Below are positions 34,863 through 47,232 of a stretch of DNA of 64,000 bases, one piece after another (position 1 is the first letter of the stretch; the number at the start of each line of letters is the position of its first letter). A program made the translations under genes and the position numbers. The stretch is taken from assembly GCF_932294415.1 (NCBI RefSeq), contig NC_065536.1, positions 53,416,354 to 53,480,353 of the forward strand, read 5' to 3'. The notes under the pieces were generated by a model, which saw only the letters and a list, made by a program, of their open reading frames with translations, was not told the DNA's origin and did not search any database. The stretch comes from Quercus robur (taxonomy: Eukaryota > Streptophyta > Magnoliopsida > Fagales > Fagaceae).

Positions 34863-36591
34863 TAATAGCAAGTCATAGCTTTAATTTGAATTCTTAATGA
34901 TTTTTTCAGATGGGATATCAGTGTGGTGAAAAATCTTCCCAACTGTATGAAATTGAGCTTCCTAGCTCTCTATAAAACAGTTAATGAGATGGCATATGAC
35001 AATCTTAAGGATAATGAAGAAGACAGCCTTCCATACCTAACAAAAGCGGTAGATATATATGTAGCCATTTAATCGTTTCTTTTAATGAATAAATAGCATG
35101 TAGGTTTTCTTTTATAGTTAATGGGTGTTCTAGTTTATTTGATAACAAAGCCTTAAATGCAATATGTTGCAATCCTTCAACAACCTTATAGTAATTTTTT
35201 TTAAATGCTAGGATCACAAAAAAATTTACAATTTTTGCCATACTTCTCAACTTTTTTGTGGTCTTATTTATGCTTTTATAACACACATGCACTTGCTAAT
35301 ACATTTTCTCGATTTCATAAAAGAAAGGCATTTTAATATATATATATTGAAACCTCAGTAGATGTCCAAGGACACATGTTAATAATTGCTTTCAGTTAAC
35401 ACATAAATAGCAAGTGGAGGAATCTAATGCATGTATCTTGTATGTTTTACCTTAGTGGGCTGATATGTTAAAAGCTTTCCTACAAGAAGCAAAGTGGAGT
35501 TACAACAAAGATATGCCAACATTCAGGGACTATCTTGACAATGCATGGGTATCAGTATCTGGGGTTGTCATGCTAGTTCATACTTATTTTTTATTGAACC
35601 AAACTGTCACAAAGCAAGCACTTGGAGGCTTAGAAAAATACCCCGATCTCTTACGTTGGCCATCCATGATTTTTCGACTCTTCAATGATTTGACTACTTC
35701 CGCGGTATTAATTCTATTTTTTTTTACCACCCCCATGTTGTTCTGTTTTGTGCTAAACTGGATTTTAAAATCTATAGCATAGTTGGTAAGATTACTTTAC
35801 ATTAATATATTTTGTCGTTTGTTTGAAAAACAGGCGGAGTTAGAGACTGGTAAAACTGCAAATGCAATCCATTGCTACATGCGTGAAACTAGTCTTTCAG
35901 AGAAACGTGCTTGCAAAGACATCAGAAATATGGTTGACAGAACTTGGAAAAAGATAAATGAAGAGCGAGTAGTTGATTCTTCATTTGGAGAACCGTTTGT
36001 GGAATTAGCAATCAACCTTGCTCGGATTGCCCAATGCACATACCAGTACGGAGATGGGCTTGGGGCCCCAGATGGGAGAGCGAAGAACCGAGTGTTATCA
36101 TTGATGATTGAACCTGTTTCACTAATTTAGAGATAAAATATGTGTGGTCTATGTCTGAGCTTAAGGTAAAAATTGTAAACTTATCGATCGGCCCAAGTCA
36201 ATAGTAGCTACGAAATGGGTGCTAGAGGGTGCGGTGGATGGAGTTTGGGGTCTAAATGTCTAATATTTGTTCTTTATGTTGAGAAGTTAAATAAATAAGG
36301 ACAAGAGTATCTGGGGTTCATACTTCAAATTGATTAAGTTTGATTTTGCCTAGTGCTAAGCAATGTGGCCTACGCAATAAATGGAGAAGACATTTAAACT
36401 ACTAGATTGATGAATGTGGCCTAGATTGATGAATGCTAAGGATTTAGTTTCCATTTAGTCTCACATAATTTAAAATCTCATGCTGGGATAATGGAATTAA
36501 TTTGTAATTTAATAATAAAAAATCCTGAATGATGGGATAATGGTATCTAGCTCTTTGTATCTATTTTTTTTTTTTTTTTTCTAGTAGGTAC

Positions 36592-36740
36592 TTACACTTG
36601 AAATGAAAATTCTAGAAACTAAGAACTAAATAATAATAAAAAATCCTGTACAGGATATTTATGTACGTACAGGATTTATTTTTTATGTACAGGATTTTTT
36701 TTAGCTTCTAGAATTTTCATTTCATGTATAAAGCCTTTAT
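36592..36740. repeat. Foldback repeat at the right edge of copy A
   Basis: GAAATGAAAATTCTAGAA at about 36600 is mirrored by TTCTAGAATTTTCATTTC at about 36707. The centre holds further TCCTGTACAGGA palindromes. Copy B has only the left arm before its Helitron-like 5' end. Confidence 0.75.
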
Positions 36741-36877
36741 GTATAACAGAAATTCGTCTTCTCTGCAGCAAAAGAAACATAACCTTTTTTTTGGCTGAAA
36801 AAAGAAACATAACTCAATCCATTGTGTTGTAACGCACCAGCCCTTAAAAAAGATCAGATTTTCATTTCCTGGTGGGT

Positions 36878-37660
36878 GAAGATAAATTTGGGGGTCGTCC
36901 AGTTAATATTAGCCGTGCGCTTCGCTTTCAGAAATGTCTGGACACTTGTAGGCTGATTGATATTGGTTTTTCTGGGCCTCATTTCACGTGGTCCAATCAC
37001 AGGCCGTTGACAGATCTAATTCAAGAAATGATCGATAGGGTCTTTGTTAATGCTGAATGGAATAACATTTACTCGAAAGCTAATGTTAAACACCTTGAAA
37101 GAGTTCAGTCAGACCATTGCCCCATCCTGGTTTGTCTCGAGCATAGTCAACAAGCCAGACTCGAGCGCCCCTTCAGGTTCCAACCCATATGGTTGTCACA
37201 TCCTGATTTCCCAAATGTAGTGCGTGATGCCTGGATCAATCCTGTTGTGCTAGCCAATGCAACGGCCACTTTCGCGGAAAAGGCTAAAGTGTGGAATAAG
37301 GAGGTCTTTGGGAACATTTTTCACCGATAAAAGAGAGTTGTTGCAAGGCTTAGAGGTGTCCAAACAGCTCTGTCCACTAATCCCAATAATTTTCTTGTGG
37401 ATTTGGAAAGGGATTTGAGGAAGAAGTTCACGGAAATTTTGAAGCTTGAAGAGGAATTATGGGCCATGAAATCTCGAATTACTTGGTTGGTGGAGGGGGA
37501 TAGAAACACCAGCTTTTACCATACCTCGGCGTTAGTGCAGAGAAGAAGAAACCGAATCACTTGCATGAAAGACCGAGCTGGTAATTGGATTCAAGGAGAA
37601 AAGGATATAGCTGAATTTATTAGAAATGGTTATATCGATTTATTTTCTTCAAGTCACAGC
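36878..37660 (+). pseudogene. LINE ORF2 fragment: endonuclease C-terminus and linker
   Basis: The frame reads EDKFGG, then LIDIGFSGPHFTWSN and RVQSDHCPILV, the end of the apurinic-like endonuclease domain of plant L1-type LINEs. It continues through the linker (WLVEGDRNTSFYH) to DLFSSSH, just short of the reverse transcriptase. There is one in-frame stop, TAA at 37328-37330. The 5' end is truncated before EDKFGG. The 3' end is cut at 37660-37663, where the minus-strand Sirevirus-like copy begins. It is not the missing part of the LINE at 61299-64000, because the two overlap in the linker and differ. Confidence 0.85.
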
Positions 37661-38675
37661 CACTTTGGCTATTCCGTGACAAAACCCTAAAACAGACTCT
37701 AGACTTAACATGTGAGTTGGGAACAGTTGAACATAACTCACTCACACCTAACTCTAGAAACTGTGAAGCTCTTGAATCATATGAACATGAATCTCCTGAA
37801 ACACAACAATACACCATGATCATTGTGTGCAGAAAAGCATGAAATGCATATGAAGCAGGCATGATGTGATCAAGCAAAGATGGAGTTAAGAAACAAACCA
37901 TGGCTTGATCAAACAAGCAATCACTACAAGGTTGTGATCACAATGCTCATTCACACTTGGAATGAACACTTGGACATACAAGCTAATAAGATCAATGTAA
38001 ATCACTTGCATGCCCAACACTCAACCAATGCATAATACACTAAGTATATGCATCTAGGAACAATCCTACAAAGGCACAAGAGTGACAGTACTTAAAAGGA
38101 AAATGCATGACATTTAGTTAGAAGTATTGATTTAACAAAGCATAAAGGCTGCATAAAGCATGGTACAAACCATAAAGCCTACAAAATATGAAAACAAACC
38201 CTAAAAGCTTACAAAAGCAACATGGTTACAAACCACATTATATACTAAAAAACATCATCAATATATAAAAAGTACCAAAGTTTCAAAAACCATCCATGAG
38301 TTATGAGTTTAAACCAAACATTAACCATAACCACAGTGTATCAAACCCATAATAACAACAATTATCCAAAACATAATACCATAAACATAAACAAAGTAAA
38401 CAAGATAAACACTGTTTTTTACTGCTCCCCCTCAAATTAATTAGTACTCCCCTCAAGAGCTGTTCTCATCCACAATAATATCAAATATGTGGGAGCTGAT
38501 ATCAATGAATGTCTTTTCCTTGAGCTCCATCAGAAAAATTGCTCTGGCATTGTTAATTGTAGCCAACTTCTTTATAGGATACAGGTTAAACATCATGATA
38601 ATAGTGAAGACACCTCATGTCCACTGGAAAGGCTGTTGTATTTAGGCATCTCCCCTCTCTCTGTCCACCAATCCT

Positions 38676-39104
38676 CTACTGTACAGTTTCTATAGAAAGC
38701 ATCGTATCCTTATAGTTGATAAAATCATGATCTTCTAACCCCTCAAAACCTAGCACATCATCAATGTCATGTGCATCTAAGGTGAATTCTGTTCCTCTAA
38801 CCCAGCAGCTCAACTCATCTTCCCTTATCACAACATTGGAGTAAAACTCCCTAATCAAGGGTTTACACACAGTTGGTAAATCACTTAGCAGCTTTTCCCA
38901 TCTTCTCCCCTCAAAAAAATTTGGGATAAAGGTGTCTCTCAAATCCTCCAAATCCACATACCTTTCTTATATGATGCCTGCCTTTAAGAAAAAATTCTTG
39001 TATCTCTCAAAATGGGGAACAGACCTAAACAGATTATGGTCCATTTTCATTCTCTTATCTGCTTTCTTGGTAGGTGTTTTCTTCTTTGGGGATGAATGAG
39101 CCAT
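38676..39104 (-). pseudogene. Relic of the second element gene
   Basis: ATG at 39104 follows a splice acceptor (CTACAG). The N-terminus is lysine-rich (MAHSSPKKKTPTKK). An in-frame TAA interrupts it around residue 47, after AGII. The frame then continues with DTFIPNFFEGRRWEKLL, REFYSNVV, CWVRGTEFTLDAHDIDDVLGF and stops at 38676. This is the N-terminal half of the 'putative plant transposon protein'-like family, clearly related to 30496-31641 but diverged. The coiled-coil C-terminus is gone. Non-functional. Confidence 0.8.
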
Positions 39105-39788
39105 CTGTAGACAAGCAGAAAAGGCCACAACAGCAAAGCACAGTACATGTATACAAAAAAAATCAGTACTCTGTTAGTGTCATAAAGAAATAAGCGTAGA
39201 GCAACAAGACCAAAGATGGCTTAAAGTCAGGTATAGAGGAAATGGCTCAAATCATAAACCAACAACTCAAATGAGTGTATCCATTGGTAGAAACTCAAGA
39301 ACAGACAACAGTTTACAGAAAAGTTCTAATGTTGCATAGAATAACATCACCCAAAGGGCAAACATATGTCAATGAGACATATCTTGATGAGTATGAAATG
39401 ACTCAAAATACTCAAGATAGAAGCACACACAAGATATGGCAACTTCAAAAACACAGTATTATAAGACAAACAATCCAATGCCTCAAACATTCTTAAACAC
39501 CCAAACTCACATACGGAGTAAATCACAGAAAATTCCAAACCCATAAACCTAATGAGTATGTAAACCAACAAACGGCAAAGCTCAGAACAGAGATTAGCAC
39601 AATGAGACTATCTTAAGATAGCAAATGAAATCAGCAACAAAAACAACCAACCCTAAACAACCAAACCCAGCAATCTAAGAAAAAAAATATTTTCGAACAC
39701 AGTATATCTTAAATCACAGTGACAACTCATAAAGCAAGAAAATAGTACTCAAAACAAGAAAATGAAGTGAGGAAGAGAAGACCCATAC
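39105..39788 (-). other. Predicted 5'UTR intron, second copy
   Basis: Donor AAAAAG|GTATGG and acceptor CTACAG|ATG, at positions equivalent to 29797-30495. The leader before the donor (CT-rich, about 39790-39900) is also conserved. Confidence 0.6.
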
Positions 39789-39904
39789 CTTTTTCTTGAA
39801 GATTTGAGAAGAAATGAAGCGAAAATGGAGTTTGTAGAGAGTGACACGGAGTGTTTGGGTTAGTTTCAGTTGAGAGAGAAAATGAATAGTCATAAAAAGT
39901 TCGA

Positions 39905-41270
39905 GGGAAAACTGAAAAAGGTTTTAAAAAACTGTGCAAGACACGCGTTTTTCGCGACTAAGTCAAATAGCGTGCAAGTCGCCAGGCCAGCCGCCAGAAC
40001 ACTTCAAGCCAAAAGTTTTGAAAAAATTTGCTAAGTATTTTTCGTGACTGGAAGTCTTACTCGCGAGGGAGTCGCGAGCTAAGCCGCGAAAATCTCTGTG
40101 TACCCCTCGCGACTGGACCTTCCACTCGCAAACAAGTCGCCAAAACCGACCGGCAAGAACGCGACTGTGACAAGCGACTTGTCTGACCCGCAACTAAGTC
40201 GCCAAAACAGGGCAACACTGTTTTTGGAATTTTCAGTTTTTGTAAAAACAAAATTCTTTCCAAAAACAACTAAAACACTCAAAAATCTTTTTGTGTTTGA
40301 ATCAACAAAGATTGAGCAAGTGAAAACACATTTTATCAAGTACAATCACACAAATGATTATGGCATTCATTAAGCATAAACTTGTGTGTTGTGTGTGAAT
40401 ATCAACAATGAGATAGTCCTTAGTCTAATGTGAAACTTCAATGATCAATTCAACCAAGGCATACACAATTAGCACTAGATCATGTGACCCATCTCAATTA
40501 TAGAAGTATGCATATATGACCTCCCACAAGACTTGATAACATAACTTGGAGCTTTACATTTGGCTCCAATTTCAATCATAACATTTGATCTTTTTGATTT
40601 TTTTGAAACAATCACATCTCATTGTGAGAATGATATTTGATATTTCACCTTGATGGGATAGCCTTTGGCTTTTTGAAAAGTCATACACTTTATTTTTGGT
40701 CGCTTTCCCTTTTTCCTAGTCGAATACTAGTATGTGCGACAGGCTTTTGCAGCTGAATATCTCTTTACATTTGGAGATTTACATTTGGTGAGCTCTTTTT
40801 AGCAAATAAAAAAAAAAAAAAAAAAAAAAAAAAAGTGGGAAGATATATAGGCACAAGTCTATGCATGTCTCAAGATCAACATAACCACTCACTAATCATT
40901 CATGACAAGTTTGAAGATCTATTTACAACAGTCACATAGATTTCAAGATTTCTTCCACAGTGATAAGAGTGCAAAGGAACAAGCTACGCTCGAAAATGCA
41001 CAAAGCCATTTGCACAAAGGTACAAGGCAAAACAAGTTTTGAGACAAAACTCAACAATGTCAATCAAACTTTTTGATTTTCTACTTTTTATGTGGTTTTT
41101 GGATTTTTGACACATAAGAAGGAAAAAAGGTTGATCAAAAGCAACAAAAAAAAATGAACGAAAGTATGCAAAAACAGACAAACAAATTTCAACCCACACA
41201 ATCAATAAGCAAACAACCAAACAAAGTCACAAAACATAGGAAGTATTGATGCATGGACATGTTGTAATGC
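39905..41270 (-). other. Non-coding region replacing pol, second copy
   Basis: Equivalent of 28330-29796. Contains the CG-rich word cluster (about 39950-40200) and a poly(A) run at about 40808-40833. No pol motif. Confidence 0.7.
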
Positions 41271-43244
41271 TTATGCATGAGTACCCTTTTTCACCCACAC
41301 GTCACTTGCGTTTGGGGTGATTTCCTTATAGGATTGGGTACGGGAGTTAGGGCTTTCAAACCTTCGTGTGAAGCTTTCCAAGCAGTTGGTGAATGCACCA
41401 ATCATCTTCATCACGTCCATCATTCCGGGATCACCATTTCGATCTCTTGATGGTTCACCAGCCCAATTTCTCCTGTCATTTCTAGGTCCTCGTGACCTTG
41501 GAGCAGTTGCATTATTCATTGCTCTCAGCTTTTGACAATTTGGTCGAGTATGCCCTTGAAGTCCGCAGTGATGACACACATAGTTCGATCTAGGACCTCT
41601 TTGTGGTCGTGGACGAGACTTGGCTCGGGATTCAGACCTGCCCACAGATTGATTACGGGGGTTGTTCAACATCCGTTGGTCCTCCACATTCCTCTTCTCC
41701 TCCATCTTGGGCTTCTCAGCAGTAGGGCCAACTTCAAATGGCTCTTTGGCTTTTATAAACTTCACTTCTTTGGTGATATTGCCCGATGAGCTACTCCCTC
41801 CGGTATATCCCAACCTGGATTTTTCTGAAAAATGCTTTTGAGATGAAATAACATCATCTAGCTTCTTGGTGGAGACCCTCTCTATCTTGGCATTTGCTTG
41901 TACAACCTCTTGCTCAAGAAATCTCACTTTTGTGTAGGCTTCTGACAGCTCACCATTCAGTGTCTCTATCTCACATTTGGCCTCCTTATAGCGAATTAGG
42001 AGACTTTTATAGTCCTCCTCTGCCTTCTTCATCTTTCTCACAGCTGCCTTGGCCACCCTTGTGTACTCACCCGACTTCTCCAGGAGTGAGTTATAATTCT
42101 CTTGAAGATTGGCTGTGCTTTCATCTTCTTCTGCATTTGATTCTTCAACAACTCCCAATGATTCTTCATCACTATGCTCTCCAAGCTCTTGTACAAGCAA
42201 ATTCAACTCATCTGAAGACTCAACATGGGCAATAGTCATAAAAGCAGAGTAATTCCCTTCTTCGTCACAGCTTTCCTCAAAATCAGAGTTGGATGAATCC
42301 GAGTCACTCAGTGTCGTGGCATACACCTTGCCTTTCGATTTCAAATAATTCGGACATTCTTTCTTAAAGTGTCCATGCCCGTTGCATTCAAAACAAGTGA
42401 CACCTTGTATAGATTGGGATTCTTTTCCATCTTTCTTTTTGAATTCCCTTTTCTCCCTTCCTGAACTTTGGAATTTCTCTTTATCACCAAATTTACCATT
42501 ATTCTTGAATTTCAAGAATTTCCGGAAATTTTTCACAAGGTATGCAACATCTTTGTCAACCACATCCTCATCCGATGAGTCATGGGCTTCCAACCTTTCA
42601 TTAATGGTCTTAAGAGCAAGAGATTTGCTCTTTTGTTGAGTGGGCAGCGACATTTCATAAGTTTGAAGAGAACCAATCAGCTCTTGGACTTTGATGTCAT
42701 CAAGGTCCTTGCTCTCTTCAATCGCTGTCACTTTGGCACGAAAGCTTTCCGGCAATGACCGAAGGATCTTCCTTACTATTTTAGAATCCTCCGTTTTCTC
42801 CCCCAAATTGAACTTGCTTACAACCACCTCATTCAGCTTGCTATAGAAAGAGTCAAAGGACTCATCCTCACTCATTTTGAGCTCCTCAAACCGAGTGGTC
42901 AGCATCTGCAGCTTGGTGTCTTTCACTTTCTTCGTGCCTTCTTAGGTGGTCTCCAATATCTCCCATGCTTCTTTGGCAACGGTAATGTGAAAAATCCTGT
43001 GAAATTCATCTGGAGACACACCACAGAAAATCGCGTTAAGTGCTTTACTGTTAGCATTAGATGTGGCGAGTGCTACCTTATCCCATGTGGATTTGGCTGC
43101 CTCAGGCCTGGTCCAACCTATATCAACAACATCCCAAATTGATTCATCAATGGAACATAAAAATGCTCTCATGCGAACCTTCCAAAATGCATAATTACTA
43201 CCATCAAAATATGGAGGTGCATTTAGGGATTGAGACCGATCCAT
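41271..43244 (-). pseudogene. Copia-type gag, one in-frame stop
   Basis: 658 codons from ATG at 43244, starting MDRSQSLNAPPYFDG as in the first copy. Zinc knuckles CFECNGHGHFKKEC and CHHCGLQGHTRPNC are intact. The only disruption I see is TAA at 42942-42944, where the first copy has a Tyr codon (ETTYEG). The residues that are stops in the first copy (Trp, Ser) are intact here, so the two gags decayed independently. No pol follows. Confidence 0.92.
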
Positions 43245-43299
43245 CTCAATATGGGGTTAAGGATCACACTATGGTAATGAAACCAATAAAAGTGTACCT

Positions 43300-43311
43300 G
43301 CTCTGATACCA
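43300..43311 (-). other. Primer-binding site, initiator tRNA-Met
   Basis: TGGTATCAGAGC on the minus strand, two bases inside the LTR end at 43314. Confidence 0.93.
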
Positions 43312-43313
43312 AA

Positions 43314-44415
43314 TGAGAGTTCAATTAGTGTATATAACACTATGAATGTTTAGACCCCCAATAACAAAATTACCAATTCAAGCTTTATGACAAACAATAA
43401 ATGTGCGGAAAATGAACACAAGCTATAAACAAAATTGGAAAAAAATCTAAGCCAATTAAAATCACATCCATGGTAGAAAATAAAAGGCAAAGATTAAGGG
43501 AAGAGAGATGCAAACACAAGGACAACACACGATGTGTTATCGAAGAGGAAACTGAAGCCCTCGGCATAAAACCTCTCCGCCGCCCTCCAAGCGGTAAGTA
43601 ATCCACTAGAAAATGTAGTTGGGATACATGAACAACAATAGACCCTCCAAGCCTAATCTACCCAGTGTACCTAAGCCCTCCAAGCTTCTTGCTCCAACGA
43701 GGTTGCGCCGAACCTATTTCTTTTCTAGCTTCCCGGATTCCACTACTTGACCATAGCATCAACCAATGTGAAATTGGTTCCTTCCTAACTACTTCCCAAA
43801 GCACCAAACAGCCCTCTTACAGTAATGGATATGGTGAGAAAAGGTTTTGGTAAAAAGTCTCACAAGGATTTAACAATGGAGAGGAAGAGAGTTGAGGAAT
43901 TTGAAGAGTCTCTTAAGTGAAGATTGTGGATGAATCAATCTTGTTTTTCTCTAGGGTTTTTCTCTCAAAATTCTCTCCGGAAACTCTCTTTCTTTTGTGG
44001 GTATAAGGGGTATTTATACTAGGGTGAGAATGGAATGTGAAGAGTCAGGTTTTTCATAACAAGGCTGGCTCGTGGCTTGGCCTCGCGGCTTGACTGAGTC
44101 GCGAGTTCCAGCCGCGAGATAACTGAACGGCCAGTCGTCCTATTTTGTCCTGTAGTGCTCCAGCTAGCATGACGCTTCAACTTCTGGCATGCCTGGCACG
44201 TGTGCAACTTCTGGCGGCTTACAGCCGCGAGTCACCCGCGAGATCCAGTCGTGAGTCCCTGTTTTTCTTGCACACTCTTGAGCATTTGTTTACACTATCT
44301 CACTCACTACTCTTACAAGAATCCCACCTAAATACAGGGTTACTAATTGCTGAAATACAAGCAAATTTGGCACGGAATAAAGCCAACAAGATGGTTGATT
44401 AAATTCAACCTTACA
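43314..44415 (-). repeat. 5' LTR of the second Sirevirus-like element
   Basis: TGTAAGGTTGAATTTA at the outer end (44415), TTGAACTCTCA at the inner end. It has a TATAAATA box at 44011-44018 and the CG-rich palindromic word zone at about 44060-44260. Confidence 0.92.
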
Positions 44416-44455
44416 CTATTTAACTTATTTTTGCTACTATTCATGAGTCTCATTG
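44416..44455. mobile_element. Left fragment of an interrupted MITE
   Basis: GCTACTATTCATGAGTCTCA here resembles GGTACTATTTATGAATCTCA at about 46540. Together with 46530-46656 it looks like a MITE split by the 44456-46529 segment. Confidence 0.45.
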
Positions 44456-46529
44456 TGAGAGACCGCGCCCCCGGCTCGTTTTTAGGATGTTGGGCCAAAC
44501 CCATGTGAATGGGTGGAGTCGTGTTATTGCCTCTCAACCCTTGATCAAATAAGAAAACCCAAAATTGAAAAATTCTTCATTTTATTAATTTTCAATTGAA
44601 TTTACATTGATCATAGGAAAATTACATGGCTTTGGTCCTAGATACAATTTAAGATAAAATACATAGCTTTGTTTCCTAGACAATCTAAAAATTGAAAATT
44701 ACAAGCTCGACTAGTTATATTTTCCCCTTTAGATTAAGGGTTTTACAATGGAGTCGCCACTTATTTAATTATTGGGATAAATAAGAAAACCCAAAATTGA
44801 AAAATTCTTCATTTTATTAAATTTCAATTAAATTTACATTGATCATAGGAAAATTACATGGCTTTGGTTCTAGATACAATCTAAGATAAAATACATAGCT
44901 TTGTTTCCTAGACAATCTAAAAATTGAAAATTACAAAGATAAACATTGGTCTATCAACCCTTGATCAAAGTTCGGAGGCTATGTTACAGGTGGGAGGGTG
45001 TTAGGCACCCACCTTACCCAGTGAAACCGGTCTTCTAGACTATGGTGGCCAACATTCATATCACATCATCCAATATGTTATCCATCAATTTGCATGTTGA
45101 ATTCATTGTGTGTGCATATGATAAACCCTAATTCCATTTATTAAGCACTTCATTTGGATTGAAAAATAAATTCTAGTGAATGTGTGTGGATAGTGATATC
45201 CTAAATTCAAGGATTTGAAAGAATTATTAAACAAACATGTTTTTCATATTTTTGATGTGGATTTAAGATCGTAACTAGTATTATGCATGAACATGTAATG
45301 AACAACCAAGAACATATGAAGAACACATAAGAACATTTAAGAACATTCAAACATATTTAAGAGAATTTAAATAATTACTATCATGCTTTAATCCTAAATT
45401 CTCATCATGGCAACACAAAAAACAAGTTAGGGAAAGGGATTATACCTTCATGCAAGATCCATAAGGTAGAGGAGGAGACTCTTGGTAGAGGTCCTAAGGG
45501 TGGAGAAAAAGAAGAGTTAGGAGGGGAAGAGTGAGTCTCACTCAATACCTTGAGTCTCAGGAAGACCAAGATATGACAAGACTACTCAACTTCACTAGAA
45601 CTCAAGAGAGGGGAAGAGAGGGGGTTTTTGTGTCTTGGAATGGAGGAGAGGGGGGATTTATATAGTAGTGGTTGAGGAAATATGAATGGAATGCCATTTA
45701 ATGAGGGTTGACAAAGAATCATGAACCTAGACCTCATTTTAGCCTTTGGGGAAATCTGGTGCATTAAATAGAAAGATTGGTGAGAATGAGGAGCAAGCCA
45801 AAATTCAGTTTTCCCGTAGCTGCTGTAACAGCCTGTAGAGCCAACTTCAAAAAATCATATATGACTCAATTCTGATCGGAATTGTCTCGTTCTTATACTC
45901 AAATTGAAGCCCCGGATGTCTAGTTTCTGGAAAAATTAACCTCATTCACAAATTAAAAATATTCTGAGAGATATCAATGAAATGGTGAGCAGAGGTCATT
46001 TGTTAGAAAATGGTTTCAGCATAATTAATATTAATAGGTCCCAAATTAGCTCCCAATTAACATTAAATGGCTCCAATCACTCCTATTTCAGACTTAATTG
46101 GTTCCAAATTTACTCTAATTAAAAGATAATTTCACAAATTACTCATTAATAATTAATGTTTAACTATCTAGTTAATTAGGTGTGTATAACCCTACCATAA
46201 AATGTAATCATAACCAATCAAATTATTACACATTATCGATCTCAAATTGATTATACTTATAACCAATTAAAATCAATTGTTCATAATCACATATAGTCAG
46301 ACTCAATTTGTGATAGTGCATCTCAACTATTAAAACTTGATTTGATGATAACTTTCTCCGATTAGGGTTTATGACCAGTCGATTTGATCGTTACAATATC
46401 AAGATCATTTTGGTGAAATGAGATTAAGGATCTAGTGACCAGAATCAAGATGCATATTTCCAAGGCAAAATTACTCTTTGACCCTCCATGTGAGGTTAAA
46501 TGCGGGTTGCAAAATGGGATGTCAACACT
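44456..46529. other. Unclassified repeat-like segment with an internal direct duplication
   Basis: About 150 bp at 44551-44702 recur at 44783-44931 (offset 232 bp). The words GAGTCGCCACTTATT and GGAGGGTGTTAGGCACCCACC occur, which I recall as part of a widespread plant repeat of unclear class. No protein is recognisable. The two matching flanks suggest that the whole segment inserted into a MITE. Confidence 0.45.
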
Positions 46530-46656
46530 CATTGCACTTTTTGGTACTATTTATGAATCTCACTGTATTATTTCAGCTACCTTTTAGCTTTATCTATAAT
46601 ACTTTCAGCAAAAAAGTTTTCAGTTTCAACTAAATAAGTTGATCCCAAACAGACAC
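46530..46656. mobile_element. Right fragment of the interrupted MITE
   Basis: Ends GATCCCAAACAGACAC, complementary in style to the GTGTCCGTTTGGATTG terminus at 49145. Confidence 0.45.
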
Positions 46657-47089
46657 TAAATCCACTATTCCCAATTCAGATTAAAATGCTTAACCTCTCT
46701 CATATAACTCTCATTATATGTATTCTATCAACCCCAAAAAACTATTAAATTGCCTTTTTCGATAGAGAACTAGTACCTTTTCTTCTAATGTTTTTGTAGT
46801 CAAGAAAATTTTGTCAAACTAAAAAAATATATATATTTTAAAAGAAAAAAAATTTACTACTAAAAGACTTCTAAAAAAATTTACTTATCTAAAAAAAATT
46901 AAAAGAAATTCAAGTGCTGCCACAATTCTTTAAACAATATATATCAATGTTGAATTAAAAAAAAATTAAAAAAAAAAAAAGCCCAAGTGATTGTCACAAT
47001 TATTTCCAAATATTCATTGTCCTACTACTAAAAGACTTCTTAAGAAAGTTTACTTCTCTAGAAGAATTAAAAGAAGTTAAAGTGGTGTT

Positions 47090-47130
<41 letters not shown>

Positions 47131-47232
47131 TGAATAACCAAAAAAAATGTGCAAGTACTATCTCAATTTTTTTTTTAAATAAATATTATCCTATTATTAA
47201 AAGGCTTCTTAAAAAAATTTACTACTTCTCTA
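46657..47232. repeat. AT-rich degenerate repeats of about 170-190 bp
   Basis: The word pair ACTAAAAGACTTCTTAA / TTTACTTCTCTAGAAGAATT recurs near 46850, 47030 and 47195, and continues after the hAT-like insertion near 48840 and 48935. A TA/TG microsatellite lies at about 47089-47130. No gene. Confidence 0.55.

Larger units (their letters stand above)
37661..44415 (-). mobile_element. Second Sirevirus-like element, one LTR only
   Basis: Same family and order as 25185-33602 on the opposite strand: 5' LTR (43314-44415), Met primer site (43300-43311), gag (41271-43244), CG-rich word cluster (about 40030-40200), 5'UTR intron (39105-39788), relic of the second gene (38676-39104), polypurine tracts (about 38424-38455), 3' non-coding. 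There is no 3' LTR: homology stops at 37661-37663, inside the polypurine tract, against a LINE fragment. More diverged from the first copy than that copy's LTRs are from each other, so it is an older, independent insertion. Confidence 0.92.
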
